Shown here piece after piece: positions 35,502 through 43,950 of a stretch of DNA of 64,000 nucleotides. The stretch is taken from contig CAWABY010000013.1 in assembly GCA_963780395.1 (NCBI GenBank), positions 103,016 to 167,015 on the forward strand, given 5' to 3'. Below the pieces are notes generated by a model. It worked only from the letters and a program-made list of their open reading frames with translations. It searched no databases and had not been told where the DNA came from. The translations under genes were made by a program, and so were the position numbers. Each line of letters begins with the position of its first letter. Positions within the stretch are counted from its first letter, which is position 1. This stretch comes from VGBV01 sp963780395 (GTDB lineage Bacteria > Actinomycetota > Thermoleophilia > Solirubrobacterales > 70-9).

Positions 35502-38500
35502 GCGCAACGACATCCACAAGATCCTGCTGCTCGGCTCGGGGCCGATCGTGATCGGGCAGGCGGCCGAGTTCGACTACTCCGGCGTGCAGGCCTGCAAGGT
35601 GCTGCTGGCCGACGGCTACGAGGTCGTGCTGGTCAACTCGAATCCGGCGACGATCATGACCGACCCGGAGTTCGCCGACCGCACCTACGTCGAGCCGCTG
35701 CTGCCGGGGCCGGTCGCCAAGGTGATCGAGCGCGAGCGGCCGGACGCGCTGTTGCCGACCCTGGGCGGCCAGACGGCGCTCAACCTCGCCAAGGCGCTGC
35801 ACGACGACGGCACCCTGGAGCGCTTCGGGGTCGAGCTGATCGGCGCCGACTACGACGCGATCCATCGCGCTGAGGACCGCGAGGCCTTCCGCGAGACCAT
35901 GGAGGGCGCCGGCCTCCGGGTTCCGTGGTCGCGGATCGTGACCTCTGTAGGCGATGCCGAGAAGGGCCTCGCGGACGGCGAGATCTCGCTGCCGGTGATC
36001 GTGCGGCCTGCCTTCACGCTCGGCGGCCAGGGCGGCGGCGTCGGCTACACCGAGACCGAGCTGGCCCAGGTCGTCTCCGAGGGCCTCGCGGCCAGCCCGA
36101 TCGGCCAGGTGCTGGTCGAGGAGTCCGTGATCGGCTGGGGCGAGTTCGAGCTCGAGGTGATGCGCGACCACAACGACAACGTGGTCATCATTTGCTCGAT
36201 CGAGAACGTGGACCCGATGGGGGTGCACACCGGGGACTCGGTCACGATCGCGCCCGCGCAGACGCTGACCGACGCCCTCTACCAGGACCTCCGTGACCAG
36301 GCGATCAAGGTGATCCGCGCGGTCGGCGTCGAGACGGGGGGCTCGAACGTCCAGTTCGCCGTCAATCCTGCCAGCGGCGAGATCGTCGTGATCGAGATGA
36401 ACCCGCGGGTCTCGCGCTCCTCGGCGCTGGCCTCGAAGGCGACCGGCTTCCCGATCGCGAAGATCGCGGCGAAGCTCGCGGTCGGCTACGCGCTGGAGGA
36501 GATCCCCAACGACATCACGCGGGCGACGCCGGCGTCCTTCGAGCCGACCATCGACTACGTCGTCACCAAGGTCCCGCGCTTCGCCTTCGAGAAGTTCCCC
36601 GGCGCCGAGGGCCAGCTCACCACCCACATGAAGTCGGTCGGCGAGGCGATGGCGATCGGGCGCACCTTCCGCGAGTCCTTCGCCAAGGCGATGCGCTCGC
36701 GCGAGCTGGACGACGAGCCCGAGATCCCGGATTCGACGGGCGAGCTGCTGGAGCGGCTGGCGACGCCGTCGCATGACCGCTTCGACCTCGTGCTCTCCGC
36801 CTTCGAGCGTGGGGTGGAGCTGGAGCGGGTGCAGGAGGCGACGATGATCGACCCCTGGTTCCTGAGGGAGCTGAAAGCGCTCGCCACCGATGGCGACGGC
36901 ACCGAGGGCCTCGAGCGGAGCTTCCGCGCCGTCGATACGTGCGCCGCCGAGTTCGAGGCCCGGACGCCCTACTTCTACAGCGCGCATGAGAAGTCCGGGA
37001 GCGGAGAGGTCGAACGGGGCGAGAGGCCGTCGGTGATGATCCTCGGCTCCGGGCCGAACCGGATCGGCCAGGGGATCGAGTTCGACTATTGCTGCGTGCA
37101 CGCCGCGATGACGGTGCGCGAGTCCGATCGCGACGCGGTCATGGTCAATTGCAACCCCGAGACGGTTTCGACCGACTACGACACCTCCGACCGCCTCTAC
37201 TTCGAGCCGCTCACAGCCGACGACGTGCTGGCGGTCGCAGAGGTCGAGCGGCCCGAAGGGGTGATCGTTCAGTTCGGCGGCCAGACGCCGCTGCGGCTCG
37301 CGAAGTCGCTGGAGGAGGCCGGGCTGCCGCTGCTGGGGACGCCGGTGGATGCGATCGACCTGGCCGAGGACCGAGGCCGCTTCGGAGCGTTGCTGCGCAG
37401 GCTCGAGATCAAGCATCCGCCCTACGGCACGGCGTTCTCGGCCGACGAGGCGGTGGCCATCGCCGACGACGTCGGCTTCCCGCTGCTGGTGAGGCCCTCC
37501 TACGTGCTCGGCGGCCGAGCGATGGAGATCTGCTACTCGACCGAAACGCTCGAGGCCTACCTGGAGGCAAACGTGAAGGCCGATCAGGAGCACCCGCTCT
37601 ACCTCGACCGCTTCCTCGAAAACGCGATCGAGGTGGACGTGGACGCGCTCGCCGACGGCTCGGACTGCTTCGTCGCGGCGGTTATGCAGCACGTCGAGGA
37701 GGCGGGGATCCACTCCGGCGACTCGGCCTGCGTGATCCCGCCGATGAGCCTGGGCGAGGAGATGCTGGACGAGATTCGTGAGACGACGAAGCGGATCGCC
37801 CTGGAGCTGGGGGTGGTGGGGCTGATCAACATCCAGTACGCGGTCGCCGAGGGCGAGCTGTTCGTGATCGAGGCCAACCCACGCGCCTCGCGGACGGTGC
37901 CGTTCGTGAGCAAGGCGATCGGGACGCCGCTGGCCAAGATCGCCTGCCGGCTGATGCTGGGCGAGCCGCTGGCCGACCAGGAGCTGCCGCGCGAGACCCC
38001 GGGCCACGTCAGCGTGAAGGAGGCGGTGCTGCCCTTCGCCCGCTTCGCTGGGGCCGACGCCGTCCTGGGACCCGAGATGCGGAGCACCGGCGAGGTGATG
38101 GGGATCGCCGCCGACTTCCCGACCGCCTTCGGCAAGGCCCAGGCCGCTGCAGGCGTCTCGCTTCCCGAGCAGGGCACGATCTTCATCAGCGTCACTGACT
38201 CCGACAAGCCGGCCGCGACCCAGCTCGCCACCCGTTTCCACGACCTCGGCTTCGAGGTGATCGCGACCTCGGGCACCGCCCAGGCGATTTCGCGGATGGG
38301 GGTGCCCGTGCGGATGATCAAGAAGATCGGCGAGGGCTCACCCAACGTGGTGGACTGCATCCGCTCGGGCGAGGTCGACCTGGTGATCAACACCCCGACC
38401 GGGTCGGGCGCCCGCGCCGACGGATACGAGATCCGCTCCGAGTCGGTCCGCCACGGCATCCCGTGCGTGACCACGATGACCGGAGCCTCGGCCGCCTCGC

Positions 38501-38616
38501 GCGCGATCTTCGCCCAGGCTCGCGGCGAGGCCGAGGTCCTGTCCCTGCAGGAGCTGCACGCTGACATCGGTTCCGCCACCTCCTCCGCTTCGGCGCAATC
38601 CGCCGAGCGCGATTGA
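35494..38616 (+). CDS. carB: Carbamoyl-phosphate synthase large subunit
   Basis: CarB makes carbamoyl phosphate from bicarbonate, ammonia and two ATP for pyrimidine and arginine synthesis. The 1040-residue protein carries the duplicated ATP-grasp halves. The first has LLLGSGPIVIGQAAEFDYSG and EVMRDHNDNVVIICSIENVDPMGVHTGDS. The second has MILGSGPNRIGQGIEFDYCC and LGGRAMEICYS. A C-terminal MGS-like allosteric domain follows (FISVTDSDKPAATQLA, VINTPTGSGARADGYEIR). The start is ATG 35494, giving the typical MPRRNDIHKIL; GTG codons at 35482 and 35488 are possible. It is followed by pyrK with a 1-base overlap. Confidence 0.96.
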   Translation: MPRRNDIHKILLLGSGPIVIGQAAEFDYSGVQACKVLLADGYEVVLVNSNPATIMTDPEFADRTYVEPLLPGPVAKVIERERPDALLPTLGGQTALNLAKALHDDGTLERFGVELIGADYDAIHRAEDREAFRETMEGAGLRVPWSRIVTSVGDAEKGLADGEISLPVIVRPAFTLGGQGGGVGYTETELAQVVSEGLAASPIGQVLVEESVIGWGEFELEVMRDHNDNVVIICSIENVDPMGVHTGDSVTIAPAQTLTDALYQDLRDQAIKVIRAVGVETGGSNVQFAVNPASGEIVVIEMNPRVSRSSALASKATGFPIAKIAAKLAVGYALEEIPNDITRATPASFEPTIDYVVTKVPRFAFEKFPGAEGQLTTHMKSVGEAMAIGRTFRESFAKAMRSRELDDEPEIPDSTGELLERLATPSHDRFDLVLSAFERGVELERVQEATMIDPWFLRELKALATDGDGTEGLERSFRAVDTCAAEFEARTPYFYSAHEKSGSGEVERGERPSVMILGSGPNRIGQGIEFDYCCVHAAMTVRESDRDAVMVNCNPETVSTDYDTSDRLYFEPLTADDVLAVAEVERPEGVIVQFGGQTPLRLAKSLEEAGLPLLGTPVDAIDLAEDRGRFGALLRRLEIKHPPYGTAFSADEAVAIADDVGFPLLVRPSYVLGGRAMEICYSTETLEAYLEANVKADQEHPLYLDRFLENAIEVDVDALADGSDCFVAAVMQHVEEAGIHSGDSACVIPPMSLGEEMLDEIRETTKRIALELGVVGLINIQYAVAEGELFVIEANPRASRTVPFVSKAIGTPLAKIACRLMLGEPLADQELPRETPGHVSVKEAVLPFARFAGADAVLGPEMRSTGEVMGIAADFPTAFGKAQAAAGVSLPEQGTIFISVTDSDKPAATQLATRFHDLGFEVIATSGTAQAISRMGVPVRMIKKIGEGSPNVVDCIRSGEVDLVINTPTGSGARADGYEIRSESVRHGIPCVTTMTGASAASRAIFAQARGEAEVLSLQELHADIGSATSSASAQSAERD

Positions 38617-39494
38617 TGGAGCGGACTTCGCCTCCGCGTCCGCGGGTATCGGATAGGCCCTTGGCGCCGTTCGGGCGTCGGGCCTGTGAGGTGACGCGCA
38701 ACGAGGAAACCGGCGGCTACCGGATCTTCTCGGCGCTTGACGGGAGCGGCCCCGAGCCGGGGGCGGGTCAGTTCTACATGCTCGCCACCGAGTCCGGCTG
38801 GGCGCTCGAGGACGGCCGCCCCTACCTGGCCCGCGCCTTCTCGGTCGCGGACTCCGAGCCCCAACCGGGCGGGGTGCGTCTCGACTTCCTGGTCCACGGG
38901 ATCGGCCCCGGGACGCGCCGGCTCTGTGCGCTCGAGCCCGGCGAGCGGCTCTGGATCCACGGCCCGCTGGGCCGGCCGTTCGCACCGCCGAGCGAGCTGA
39001 GCGAGGCCGCGGCGGGCGCGATCCTGGTCGGCGGCGGGATCGGGATCGCGCCGCTGGCGCTCTGGCGGCGGCGGCTCTCGGACGCGGGGACTCCGTCGCG
39101 CGTGCTGCTCGGCTTTCGCGACAGCGAGCGCTCCGGCGGCCTGGAGCTCTTCCAATGCAGCGAGATCAAGCTCGCGAGCGAGGACGGCAGCCGGGGCCAC
39201 CGCGGCTACGTGACCGACCTGCTCGGCGTGATGCTCGAGGGCGACGACGCGGCCAGTGCCGCGGTCTACGCCTGCGGGCCGCCGGCGATGCTGGAGGCGG
39301 TCAGGCTGCTCTGCGCCCAGCGCGGGGTCGCCTGCGAGCTGGCGATGGAGGCGCCCATGGCCTGCGGCTACGGCGCCTGCTTCGGCTGCGCGGTGCCCGC
39401 GTCTTCCGGGGGCTACCTGCGCCTCTGCGTGGACGGCCCGGTGGTGCGGGGCGAGGAGATCGAGACGGCGTTGGTCCCGGGGGGAGGGCATTGA
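38616..39494 (+). CDS. pyrK: Dihydroorotate dehydrogenase electron-transfer subunit (PyrK-like)
   Basis: This 292-residue ferredoxin-reductase-type subunit passes electrons from dihydroorotate dehydrogenase B to NAD. The FAD domain has RPYLARAFSVAD, the NAD domain has AILVGGGIGIAPLALW and AVYACGPPAMLEAV, and the C-terminal four-cysteine [2Fe-2S] site is in CGYGACFGCAVP plus a later LRLCVDGPV. The start is ATG 38616, which overlaps the carB stop as TGATG. A TTG three bases earlier is less likely. It is followed by pyrD with a 4-base overlap. Confidence 0.88.
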   Translation: MERTSPPRPRVSDRPLAPFGRRACEVTRNEETGGYRIFSALDGSGPEPGAGQFYMLATESGWALEDGRPYLARAFSVADSEPQPGGVRLDFLVHGIGPGTRRLCALEPGERLWIHGPLGRPFAPPSELSEAAAGAILVGGGIGIAPLALWRRRLSDAGTPSRVLLGFRDSERSGGLELFQCSEIKLASEDGSRGHRGYVTDLLGVMLEGDDAASAAVYACGPPAMLEAVRLLCAQRGVACELAMEAPMACGYGACFGCAVPASSGGYLRLCVDGPVVRGEEIETALVPGGGH

Positions 39495-40369
39495 GCGCGG
39501 TGAAGCTGTGCGGCCTCGAGCTGGCACACCCCGTCATCAACGGCTCGGGGACCTTCGACGCGATCGCAGCGCGCCGGGCCTTCGGCGGAGCCGTGATGGC
39601 GGACTTCCCGTTCTCGGCCTTCGTCTCCAAGACCATCACTCCCCAGCCGCGGGCCGGCAACCCGCCGCCGCGGTTGTTCGAGACGCCGTCCGGGCTGATC
39701 AACTCGATCGGCCTCCCCAACAAGGGCCTTGATGGATTCCTGGCCGAGGACCTGCCGCAGCTCGCCGAGCTACCGGTGCCGCTGATCGTCTCCGTCATGG
39801 GTACCAGCCACGAGGAGTTCTCCCGCCTGGTCGAAGGAGTCGCCGCGCGGGACGAGGTGAGCGCCCTTGAGCTCAACGTCTCATGTCCCAACGTGAAGTC
39901 GGGGTTGATCGTCGGCGAGTCGCCCGACGAGACCGAGTCGCTGCTGGGGGCGCTGCGGCCGCTGACCTCGAAGCCGCTGATCGTGAAGCTGAGCCCGAAC
40001 GTGCCGCCGGTCGCGGTGGCCCGCGCCGCCGAGGCCGGCGGTGCCGACGCCGTGTCGCTGATCAACACCCTGAGGGCGACGGGCGTGGACCCGGCGGGCG
40101 GTGGGCCCTGGCTCGGGGCCGGCAGCGGCGGTCTCTCGGGGGCGGCGGTGAGGCCGGTGGCGCTGCTCCAGGTCCGCGAGGTGGCCGCGACGGTCTCGAT
40201 CCCGGTTGTCGGGATGGGCGGGATCTCCAGCGGGCACGACGCCGCGGAGATGATCTCGGCCGGAGCGACCGCCGTCGCCGTCGGGACGGAGAGCTTCAGG
40301 GACCCTGCGGCGGGCCGTCGGGTGGCGTCAGAGTTGGAGGCGGAGTTACGGGGCGCCGCTCCGGCCTGA
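39491..40369 (+). CDS. pyrD: Dihydroorotate dehydrogenase, class 1B catalytic subunit
   Basis: This FMN enzyme oxidises dihydroorotate to orotate. The 292-residue protein has HPVINGSGTFD, SKTITPQPRAGNPPPRLFETPSGLINSIGLPN, the catalytic Cys loop LELNVSCPNVKSG (near residue 130), VKLSPNVPPV and GMGGISSGHDAAEMISAGATAVAVGT. The Cys base and the partner PyrK define class 1B. The start is TTG 39491, inside TTGA with the pyrK stop; GTG 39500 is an alternative. It closes the operon. No pyrF or pyrE follows, so the last steps to UMP are encoded elsewhere. Confidence 0.93.
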   Translation: MSAVKLCGLELAHPVINGSGTFDAIAARRAFGGAVMADFPFSAFVSKTITPQPRAGNPPPRLFETPSGLINSIGLPNKGLDGFLAEDLPQLAELPVPLIVSVMGTSHEEFSRLVEGVAARDEVSALELNVSCPNVKSGLIVGESPDETESLLGALRPLTSKPLIVKLSPNVPPVAVARAAEAGGADAVSLINTLRATGVDPAGGGPWLGAGSGGLSGAAVRPVALLQVREVAATVSIPVVGMGGISSGHDAAEMISAGATAVAVGTESFRDPAAGRRVASELEAELRGAAPA

Positions 40370-40423
40370 ATTATTTTTTCTCGCAAAAGCCGGGTTCGTC
40401 CTTCCACGCCGCGGAGGCGGTCT

Positions 40424-40429
40424 TATACT
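40424..40429 (+). promoter_or_regulatory. -10 box for mihF
   Basis: TATACT with an 8-base spacer to ATG 40438 gives a leaderless transcript. It follows an AT-rich stretch (ATTATTTTTT, 40370-40379) after the pyrD stop. Confidence 0.55.
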
Positions 40430-40437
40430 CCCGGCCG

Positions 40438-40770
40438 ATGCAGGCTCCGGTCCAGTCCTCCAACGCCGCCCCCGCGAGGTCACCGGACCAGAGAATGCAA
40501 GCCTTGAAAAGGGCCAACGACATCCGGTCCAAGCGGGCCCAGCTGAAGCGGGACCTGAAGGCGGAGAAGGTCAAGATCCAGACCCTGCTGCTCGACCCTC
40601 CCGAGTACGTGCTCACGGCCAAGGTGATCGACATGTTGATGGCGGTCCCCAAGTACGGCCGGGTGAAGACGAACCGGATCCTGAACCAGTGTCGGATCTC
40701 GCCGAGCAAGACGATCGGGGGCCTCTCCGAGCGCCAGCGGTCGGAGCTCGTCGCGCAGCTGCGCAAGTAG
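40438..40770 (+). CDS. mihF: Actinobacterial integration host factor (mIHF)
   Basis: This 110-residue nucleoid-associated protein binds and bends DNA. The conserved core is RMQALKRANDIRSKRAQLKRDLKAEK, then DPPEYVLTAKVIDMLMAVPKYGRVKTNRIL and ISPSKTIGGLSERQRSELVAQL, including the helix-two-turn-helix GRVKTNRIL. The family is restricted to actinobacteria, which is a main reason for the taxonomic call. It lies before gmk and rpoZ, the same neighbourhood as in mycobacteria and Streptomyces. Confidence 0.94.
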   Translation: MQAPVQSSNAAPARSPDQRMQALKRANDIRSKRAQLKRDLKAEKVKIQTLLLDPPEYVLTAKVIDMLMAVPKYGRVKTNRILNQCRISPSKTIGGLSERQRSELVAQLRK

Positions 40771-40840
40771 CACCCTCGAACAACTCACCCTCGAACAACT
40801 TCCGCCACCACCTCCGCGTCTTTCGCTCTACCCCGGCGGC

Positions 40841-40846
40841 TAGGGT
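40841..40846 (+). promoter_or_regulatory. -10 box for gmk
   Basis: TAGGGT with an 8-base spacer to ATG 40855, predicting a leaderless start. Confidence 0.45.
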
Positions 40847-40854
40847 CCGGGGCC

Positions 40855-41424
40855 ATGTCCGACCGGGGGAAGGTGTTCGTGATCACCGGGCCGTCCGGGG
40901 TGGGGAAGGGGACGCTGATCGCGGAGCTGCTCAAGGCCGCGCCGGACCTGGAGCTGTCCGTCTCAGCGACCACCCGCGAGCCGCGAGCCGGCGAGCAGGA
41001 CGGCCGCGACTACCACTTCCTCGACCCCGCCGAGTTCGAGCGCCGGGTCGCGGCGGGCGACTTCCTCGAGCACGCCACCTACAGCGGCAACCGCTACGGG
41101 ACGCTTCGCGATGCCGTCGAGGACAGGCTCGCCTCCGGCCGATCGGTCGTCTTGGAGATCGAGGTTCAGGGCGCGCGCCAGGTCCGGGCGGCGATGCCCG
41201 AGGCGGTGCTGATCTTCATCGCGCCGCCGGACCGTGAAGCCCTGCGGGAGAGGCTCGCCGGCCGCGGCACCGACTTGCCTGAGGAGATCGAACGGCGGCT
41301 GCGAACGGCCGAGATCGAGCTCGAGGCGCAGGTGGACTTTCCCCATGTGGTCGTGAACGACGATGTGCAGAAAGCAGCCTCGGAACTGGACAGGCTCGTT
41401 CGGGACGAGCTATCCCTACACTGA
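40855..41424 (+). CDS. gmk: Guanylate kinase
   Basis: Gmk phosphorylates GMP to GDP. The 189-residue protein has the P-loop ITGPSGVGKGTLI (near residue 8), SATTREPRAGEQDGRDYHFL for GMP binding, LEHATYSGNRYGT, and LEIEVQGARQVR with the Walker B-like strand. Its length matches the family. It lies 84 bases after mihF and 7 bases before rpoZ. Confidence 0.95.
   Translation: MSDRGKVFVITGPSGVGKGTLIAELLKAAPDLELSVSATTREPRAGEQDGRDYHFLDPAEFERRVAAGDFLEHATYSGNRYGTLRDAVEDRLASGRSVVLEIEVQGARQVRAAMPEAVLIFIAPPDREALRERLAGRGTDLPEEIERRLRTAEIELEAQVDFPHVVVNDDVQKAASELDRLVRDELSLH
41417..41422 (+). promoter_or_regulatory. Possible -10 box for rpoZ
   Basis: TACACT overlaps the end of gmk and ends 9 bases before the rpoZ ATG at 41432. 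Co-transcription with gmk is equally possible. Confidence 0.35.
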
Positions 41425-41431
41425 TGCGCCT

Positions 41432-41671
41432 ATGAGCATGATCAAGCCTCGCGTCGACAAGCTGATGGACCAGACGGACTCGCACTACGCCGCGGTGATC
41501 GTGGCCGCCAAGCGCGCCCGTCAGATCAACGCCTACTACCACTCCCTCTCCGAGGGCGCCTACGGCGAGTACACGCCGCCGATGGTGGAGACCGACAGCG
41601 GCAGCAACTACCTGACGATCTCCCTCGAGGAAGTGGCGGCGGGCAAGATCAAGTACGAGTACAAGTCCTAG
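41432..41671 (+). CDS. rpoZ: RNA polymerase omega subunit
   Basis: Omega is a 79-residue chaperone for the beta-prime subunit. The family core is IKPRVDKLMDQTDSHYAAVIVAAKRARQINAYY, followed by a short C-terminal ISLEEVAAGKIKYEY. It lies directly after gmk as in most actinobacteria. ATG 41432 and ATG 41438 are both possible starts; the first is taken. Confidence 0.93.
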   Translation: MSMIKPRVDKLMDQTDSHYAAVIVAAKRARQINAYYHSLSEGAYGEYTPPMVETDSGSNYLTISLEEVAAGKIKYEYKS

Positions 41672-41695
41672 CGTCCCCGCTCTAAGGAGGGGCTG

Positions 41696-42949
41696 ATGGC
41701 CCGGATCCTGCTCGGAGTCAGCGGCGGCATCGCGGCCTACAAGGCGCTCGAGTTGGCGCGCCTCGCCACCCGCGAGGGCCACGCCGTTCGGGTGCTGATG
41801 ACCCGGGCGGCCGAGCGCTTCATCGGTCCGGCCTCGTTCGAGGGGATCGTGGGGGCGCCGGTGCTGAGCGACGAGTTCGAGCGTGACCCGGCGCGCGGCG
41901 CCTTCCCCGGCGACCCCGCGCCCGGCCACGATCCGATCGGCCATCTGGAGCTGGTGGCGAACGCGGACGTCTACCTGATCGCCCCGGCCTCGGCCAATAC
42001 GGTCGCCAAGCTTGCGGCCGGGATCGCCGACTCGATGGTCACCACCTCCTTCCTGGCCTGCGCCGCGCCGCGGCTCGTCGCGCCCGCGATGAACGACCGG
42101 ATGTACCGAGACGCCGCGACACAAGCCAACCTGCGGACGCTGGCCGAACGCGGGATCACGGTGATCGACCCCGAGGAGGGATCCCTGGCCTCCCGCGGCG
42201 AGCACGGAGTCGGCCGCCTGCCGGACCCCCGGCGGCTGCTGGACGCGGTTACCGCTGCGTTGCCGGGGCCAAGCGGCCCCTGGGACGGGCTGCGCGTGCT
42301 GGTCTCGGCCGGTGGGACTCGCGAGCCGATCGATCCCGTCCGCTTCATCGGCAACCGCTCCAGCGGGCGCATGGGCCTGGCGCTGGCCGAGCGAGCCGCG
42401 GCCCGCGGTGCCGAGGTGACGCTGGTCGCCGCCAACGTGGCCCTGCCCGCTCCACCGGGCGTCCGCCGCGTCGACGTCGAGACAGCCGCCGAGCTCGCGA
42501 CCGCGATCGAGGCCGAGTTCGCCACCACCGACGTGCTGCTGATGGCGGCCGCCCCCGCCGACTTCCGTCCCAGCACCTCGGCCGAGAGCAAGATCGCCCG
42601 CGAGGGGACGATCGAGCTGGACCTGGAGCCGACCGAGGACATCCTCGCCGGCCTCGGCGCCCGCCGCGCCGACGGCCAGACCATCATCGGCTTCGCCGCC
42701 GAGACGGGCGAGGGCCTCGACCGTGCCCGGCAGAAGCTCGCGCGCAAGGGAGCCGACGCGATCGTGCTCAACGACGTCTCGCGGCCGGAGATCGGATTCG
42801 AGTCGGCCGAGAACGAGGTCGTGATCGTCGAGCCCGCCGCCGAGCACCCCGTCCCACTCGCTTCGAAGGACCAAGTCGCGGACGCGATCCTCGACCGCGT
42901 CGAGGCGATCCGCGCCGCCGCCGGAGCTCCCGAAGGGCGAAAGGGCTGA
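41696..42949 (+). CDS. coaBC: Phosphopantothenoylcysteine decarboxylase/synthetase (CoaBC)
   Basis: CoaBC carries out two steps of coenzyme A synthesis. The 417-residue fusion has the FMN decarboxylase half first (LLGVSGGIAAYKALELARL; IAPASANTVAKLAAGIADSMVT; the active-site region PAMNDRMY). The CTP-dependent ligase half starts near residue 195 (RVLVSAGGTREPIDPVRFIGNRSSGRMG; AAAPADFRP; VLNDVSRPEIGFESAENEV). AAGGAGG lies about 6 bases before the ATG. Its order after gmk and rpoZ is standard. Confidence 0.95.
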   Translation: MARILLGVSGGIAAYKALELARLATREGHAVRVLMTRAAERFIGPASFEGIVGAPVLSDEFERDPARGAFPGDPAPGHDPIGHLELVANADVYLIAPASANTVAKLAAGIADSMVTTSFLACAAPRLVAPAMNDRMYRDAATQANLRTLAERGITVIDPEEGSLASRGEHGVGRLPDPRRLLDAVTAALPGPSGPWDGLRVLVSAGGTREPIDPVRFIGNRSSGRMGLALAERAAARGAEVTLVAANVALPAPPGVRRVDVETAAELATAIEAEFATTDVLLMAAAPADFRPSTSAESKIAREGTIELDLEPTEDILAGLGARRADGQTIIGFAAETGEGLDRARQKLARKGADAIVLNDVSRPEIGFESAENEVVIVEPAAEHPVPLASKDQVADAILDRVEAIRAAAGAPEGRKG

Positions 42950-42961
42950 GCAGCCGTCTCG

Positions 42962-42967
42962 TAAACT
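42962..42967 (+). promoter_or_regulatory. -10 box for the TPR gene
   Basis: TAAACT with a 6-base spacer to ATG 42974, predicting a leaderless transcript. Confidence 0.5.
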
Positions 42968-42973
42968 GGGTCC

Positions 42974-43354
42974 ATGGCCCAGTACGAGAAGACGGATCAG
43001 AGCGAGTCCCTCTACAGCCTCTACAGGAGGGGCATGGAGCTGCTCGAGGACGGTGACTTCGCCGAGGCGGCGGTGCCGCTGAAGGAGGCCGCCCGCCAGG
43101 CCCCCGAGAAGAGCTCGGTGCGCGAGGCCCTCGGCCGCGCGCTGTTCCGCAGCCGCCACTACGCCGAGGCCGCGACCGAGTTCGAGGCCGTCGTCGAGAC
43201 GCATCCCGTCAACGACTACGCGCACTTCTGCCTCGGCCGCGCCCTCTCCAAGACCGGCGAGACCAAGCGCGCGCGCCACCACTTGGCCCTCGCCTCGAAC
43301 CTGCGCCCCGAGCGCCGCGACTACCGCAAGTACAGGGAACAGCTAGCGGGCTAG
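42974..43354 (+). CDS. Tetratricopeptide repeat protein
   Basis: This 126-residue all-helical protein consists of about three TPR units: YSLYRRGMELLEDGDFAEAAVPLKEAARQAPEK, SSVREALGRALFRSRHYAEAATEFEAVVETHPV, NDYAHFCLGRALSKTGETKRARHHLALASNLRP. It has no signal peptide or membrane helix, so it is a cytoplasmic scaffold. The partner is unknown. It has its own leaderless promoter between coaBC and the repeat element that precedes dtd. Confidence 0.85.
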   Translation: MAQYEKTDQSESLYSLYRRGMELLEDGDFAEAAVPLKEAARQAPEKSSVREALGRALFRSRHYAEAATEFEAVVETHPVNDYAHFCLGRALSKTGETKRARHHLALASNLRPERRDYRKYREQLAG

Positions 43355-43371
43355 CCCCGACGCGGCCCGCT

Positions 43372-43457
43372 GTTTGGTCACTTGTGCCCCATATGGGGTG
43401 CATAACTGACCAAACATCCGCCGAGGCGCCGCAGGACCAAACATCCGCCGGAGGCGC
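43372..43457. repeat. Palindromic element with direct repeats
   Basis: The 128-base gap between the TPR gene and dtd contains a long imperfect palindrome: GTTTGGTCA (43372-43380) and TGACCAAAC (43407-43415) flank the perfect inner palindrome CCCCATATGGGG (43387-43398). Overlapping its right arm are two direct copies of GACCAAACATCCGCCG (43408-43423 and 43435-43450), each followed by a GAGGCGC-like stretch. GACCAAAC thus occurs twice directly and once inverted. The element ends about 15 bases before the dtd -10 box. It looks like a short mobile or REP-like repeat, or a compound operator; no other copy lies in this window. Confidence 0.6.
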
Positions 43458-43470
43458 TGCATCCGGGCCA

Positions 43471-43476
43471 TAGGAT
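43471..43476 (+). promoter_or_regulatory. -10 box for dtd
   Basis: TAGGAT with a 6-base spacer to ATG 43483, predicting a leaderless transcript. Confidence 0.5.
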
Positions 43477-43482
43477 CGGCGC

Positions 43483-43902
43483 ATGCGGGCTTTGGTCCAG
43501 CGCGTCAGCCAAGCGGCCGTGGACGTCGAGGGCGAGCGGGTCGCTCAGATCGGGCCCGGGATGTTGGTGCTGCTGGGCGTCTCGCGCGAGGACACCGAGG
43601 CAGAGGCGGATCGCCTCGCCGACAAGGTCGCCAAGCTGCGCATCTTTGACGACGCCGACGGGCAGATGAACGAGCCCCTCGGCGATGAGCGCGAGGTGCT
43701 CTGCGTCAGCCAGTTCACGCTCTACGGCGACACCCGCAAGGGAAATCGCCCGAGCTACGTCGAGGCCGCACCGCGCGAGCAGGCCGAGCCGCTTTACGAG
43801 CGCTTCTGTGAGCGCCTCGGCGCGAAGCGGGGTGTGTTCGGCGCCTGCATGGGGGTCGGGCTCGTCAACGACGGACCCGTGACGGTGATGCTCGAGGTCT
43901 AG
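43483..43902 (+). CDS. dtd: D-aminoacyl-tRNA deacylase
   Basis: Dtd hydrolyses D-aminoacyl-tRNAs and so protects translation. The 139-residue protein shows MRALVQRVSQAAVDV at the start, LCVSQFTLYGDTRKGNRPSY with the catalytic-loop SQFTLYGD, and the C-terminal GACMGVGLVNDGPVTVMLE with the cross-subunit GP motif. Its length and motifs are standard. It is preceded by a leaderless promoter and the palindromic repeat element. Confidence 0.95.
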   Translation: MRALVQRVSQAAVDVEGERVAQIGPGMLVLLGVSREDTEAEADRLADKVAKLRIFDDADGQMNEPLGDEREVLCVSQFTLYGDTRKGNRPSYVEAAPREQAEPLYERFCERLGAKRGVFGACMGVGLVNDGPVTVMLEV

Positions 43903-43950
43903 TCAGCAGCTCTCATTGGCATCTCATCGGTCGCCCGCAGACTGCCCGCC

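Noticed and set aside
35437..38241. Long minus-strand frame opposite carB
   Set aside because: Shadow of carB third-position GC; no recognisable protein.
40370..40385. T-rich stretch after pyrD as an intrinsic terminator
   Set aside because: No convincing stem precedes the T-run; the sequence may belong to the mihF promoter region instead.
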